Assembly (NCBI GenBank): GCA_015061285.1
Contig: SUWW01000006.1
Location: 62,001 to 126,000, forward strand
Length of the DNA: 64,000 nt
Direction of reading: 5' to 3'
From: Bacteroidales bacterium
GTDB lineage: Bacteria > Bacteroidota > Bacteroidia > Bacteroidales > Marinilabiliaceae
Every line of letters starts with the position of its first letter. Position 1 is the stretch's first letter. Of this stretch, positions 62,862-64,000 are shown in pieces. Both the position numbers and the translations under genes were made by a program. A model generated the notes under the pieces. The model had not been told where the DNA came from, ran no database searches, and was given only the letters and a program-made list of their open reading frames with translations.

Positions 62862-63248
62862 TTACCAACCTTGAATACGAACTAATCTCTGGACTTCTAA
62901 CGACGGTTGACCGAAATTTGCCAATAATCCTAATTTAGAATTCGACATTTTCATGTAGTTAAGAGTTTGTGCTTTGAATTCTGGGCGCCAATTTTCTACA
63001 GCCTTTAGTTCTACGATGATTTTCCCATAACAAACAAAGTCTGCACGATATATCTTGCCTATTTCGAATCCCTTATACGAAATGTCAAATTCTTTTTCTC
63101 TTTCGAATGGAATGCCTTGTAATTTGAATTCTATTTCAAGTGCATCTTGATAGACAACTTCGAGGAATCCACAACCGAGTTCTTTATGGACAGACATCAT
63201 AGCACCTACGATTTTATATGCTTCGTCTTTATATATGAGTTCATCCAT
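62862..63248 (-). CDS. GxxExxY-family protein (PD-(D/E)xK nuclease-like fold)
   Basis: 128 residues. The family motif is G27-F-L-E30-V-V-Y33. A nuclease-like core follows: D70 in RADF and E80-x-K82 in IIVELKAVE, the PD-(D/E)xK pattern, so a nuclease-type fold is likely, activity unproven. Small genes of this family are frequent and scattered in Bacteroidota and function is not established. Here it is inserted between araA and araB in the same direction and is bracketed by near-perfect 18-bp inverted repeats (17/18) that begin 6 bp after the stop and directly before the start codon. An outer inverted repeat also surrounds it. This suggests a mobile or formerly mobile cassette. Confidence 0.85.
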   Translation of the reverse strand: MDELIYKDEAYKIVGAMMSVHKELGCGFLEVVYQDALEIEFKLQGIPFEREKEFDISYKGFEIGKIYRADFVCYGKIIVELKAVENWRPEFKAQTLNYMKMSNSKLGLLANFGQPSLEVQRLVRIQGW

Positions 63249-63266
63249 AATAATTCGTTTAATTAT
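63249..63266 (-). repeat. Inner inverted repeat, right copy
   Basis: AATAATTCGTTTAATTAT on the plus strand. It abuts the GxxExxY start codon at 63248 and is the inverse of 62838-62855 (17/18). Confidence 0.8.
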
Positions 63267-63274
63267 AAAAAGAA

Positions 63275-63325
63275 ATCACCGAACCGAACTAATGCTCTTA
63301 GTTTCAATTAGTTCAATTCGGTGAT
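63275..63325. repeat. Hairpin with outer inverted repeat, right side
   Basis: Arm 1 ATCACCGAACCGAACTAAT (63275-63293) and arm 2 ATTAGTTCAATTCGGTGAT (63307-63325) pair at 17 of 19 positions. Arm 2 is the outer repeat partner of 62775-62798. It lies just after the araA stop, so it may terminate or stabilise the araA mRNA end. Confidence 0.78.
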
Positions 63326-63335
63326 GTTATGATTG

Positions 63336-64000
63336 CTACTTCAATGCTTTATTCAGCATGTAGTACACCTCGTTGTTGCGGAGTGTCTGCTTGAAGTCGC
63401 TGATGTTGGTATTCTTGTTAATCTTAACATATTCGATACCAAGCATCTCGGCGAAGTCTTCCCAGTACTCTTCGGTGATGTCGTATGAGAATGCGCTGTG
63501 GTGTGTGCCACCTGCGAGAATCCATGCGCCTGCACCGATTTCGAATGTAGGTTGTGGAACCCAAAGTGCCGAAGCAACAGGGAGGTTTGGCATTGGTTTT
63601 GGCTTTATGCACTCAACCTCTTGCGAGATGAGGCGGAAGCGGTTGCCAAGATCAACAACGGTAGCTTTGATACCACGACCAACCTTTGAGGTGAATACGA
63701 GGCGAGCGGTCTGTTGTTTGCGGATACCAATGCCGAGGAAGTGAACTTCGAGAGTAGGTTTGTCGACTGCGATGAGCGGGCAAACTTCGAGCATGTGGCT
63801 TTGGAGGCATGAGCTGCGGTCGCCAGCAAAGTTGAGGGTGTAGTCCTCGAGGAATGAACAGCCTGTTGGCAAACCTTGTGAGATGACCCACAATGTGCGG
63901 TAGAGGCAAGCGGTCTTCCAGTCACCCTCGGCACCGAAACCGATACCTTCGGCCATCAAACGCTGTGAAGCGAGACCTGGAATTTGGTCGAAACCAACGA
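63336..64000 (-). CDS. araA: L-arabinose isomerase (C-terminal part)
   Basis: The frame is open to the window edge, giving at least 221 residues; the N-terminus lies beyond 64000. Motifs: VGFDQIPGLASQRLMAEGIGFGAEGDWKTA (metal/active-site Glu in GAEGDWK), LEDYTLNF, QSHMLEVCP and GGTHHSAFS (metal His). It converts L-arabinose to L-ribulose in the cytoplasm. It is first in the visible operon, followed on the minus strand by the GxxExxY gene and araB. Confidence 0.93.
   Translation of the reverse strand, partial: VGFDQIPGLASQRLMAEGIGFGAEGDWKTACLYRTLWVISQGLPTGCSFLEDYTLNFAGDRSSCLQSHMLEVCPLIAVDKPTLEVHFLGIGIRKQQTARLVFTSKVGRGIKATVVDLGNRFRLISQEVECIKPKPMPNLPVASALWVPQPTFEIGAGAWILAGGTHHSAFSYDITEEYWEDFAEMLGIEYVKINKNTNISDFKQTLRNNEVYYMLNKALK

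Noticed and set aside
62771-63330. Target-site duplication around the GxxExxY unit
   Set aside because: Only TTAT is shared near both ends and it is offset by one base, too short and AT-rich to count.

Overview
The window looks like a chromosomal segment of an anaerobic, probably host-associated member of the Bacteroidales (Bacteroidota). Several things point there. Two proteins carry type IX secretion C-terminal sorting domains. Many families are Bacteroidota-typical (resembling DUF4290, DUF4837, DUF4369-thioredoxin, DUF5686, DUF1573 and GxxExxY). MurA has the Bacteroidota-type Asp in place of the catalytic Cys. Shine-Dalgarno sequences are mostly absent, and TAnnTTTG -7 boxes recur upstream of genes. 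No rRNA, CRISPR array, prophage or recognisable transposase is present. All family names rest on reading motifs by eye; no database search was possible.

Layout. 1-4 kb: end of an unidentified gene, an M23/LysM peptidoglycan hydrolase and a SNF2 helicase. 4.1-5.5 kb: a HigBA toxin-antitoxin pair and a small membrane protein remodelled by a 71-bp tandem duplication. 5.5-13.5 kb: a DUF4837 lipoprotein, the unit uvrC-ECF sigma-Crp/Fnr (minus strand), DUF4290, murA, a Ppx/GppA phosphatase, tRNA-Arg and a low-molecular-weight phosphatase. 13.6-20.6 kb: a 1980-residue surface protein with 14 InlB-B-type repeats and a type IX signal, followed by a beta-barrel protein with a Lys/Ser tail. 20.7-25 kb: azlCD, a ThiE-like gene, two identical tRNA-Lys genes and an AsmA-like protein. 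25-33.7 kb: gdhA, an ECF sigma/anti-sigma/lipoprotein operon, a DUF1573 protein, a redox-dead thioredoxin-like lipoprotein, phosphoglucosamine mutase, a beta-barrel protein and a ferredoxin. 34-43.5 kb: a degenerate cyclase fused to an HD domain, smpB, a small Gly-rich peptide, rlmH, a nitroreductase, a Spy-like protein, a coiled-coil lipoprotein, a giant AsmA protein and an m5U methyltransferase.

43.5-48.2 kb is a sulfur-assimilation block: an Lrp-type regulator diverges from metY-cysK, and a ThiF/MoeB-DsrE-TusA operon converges on them. 48.2-51.2 kb holds a type IX-secreted trypsin-like protease divergent from a TlpA-like lipoprotein. 51.4-56.3 kb carries pflB-pflA and class I fumarase, fitting mixed-acid fermentation. 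56.4-61 kb has an orphan methyl-accepting protein and a DUF5686 outer-membrane protein. 61.1-64 kb is an arabinose operon (araA partial, araB) interrupted by a GxxExxY gene.

The most unusual structures are: the GxxExxY gene tightly bracketed by nested inverted repeats inside the araA-araB operon, which looks like a small cassette; the cyclase/HD fusion with lost cyclase residues; the frame-shifting 71-bp duplication; three copies of TAGAATATT plus a palindrome in the lrp-metY intergenic region; and a Gly/Asp-rich 73-residue peptide.
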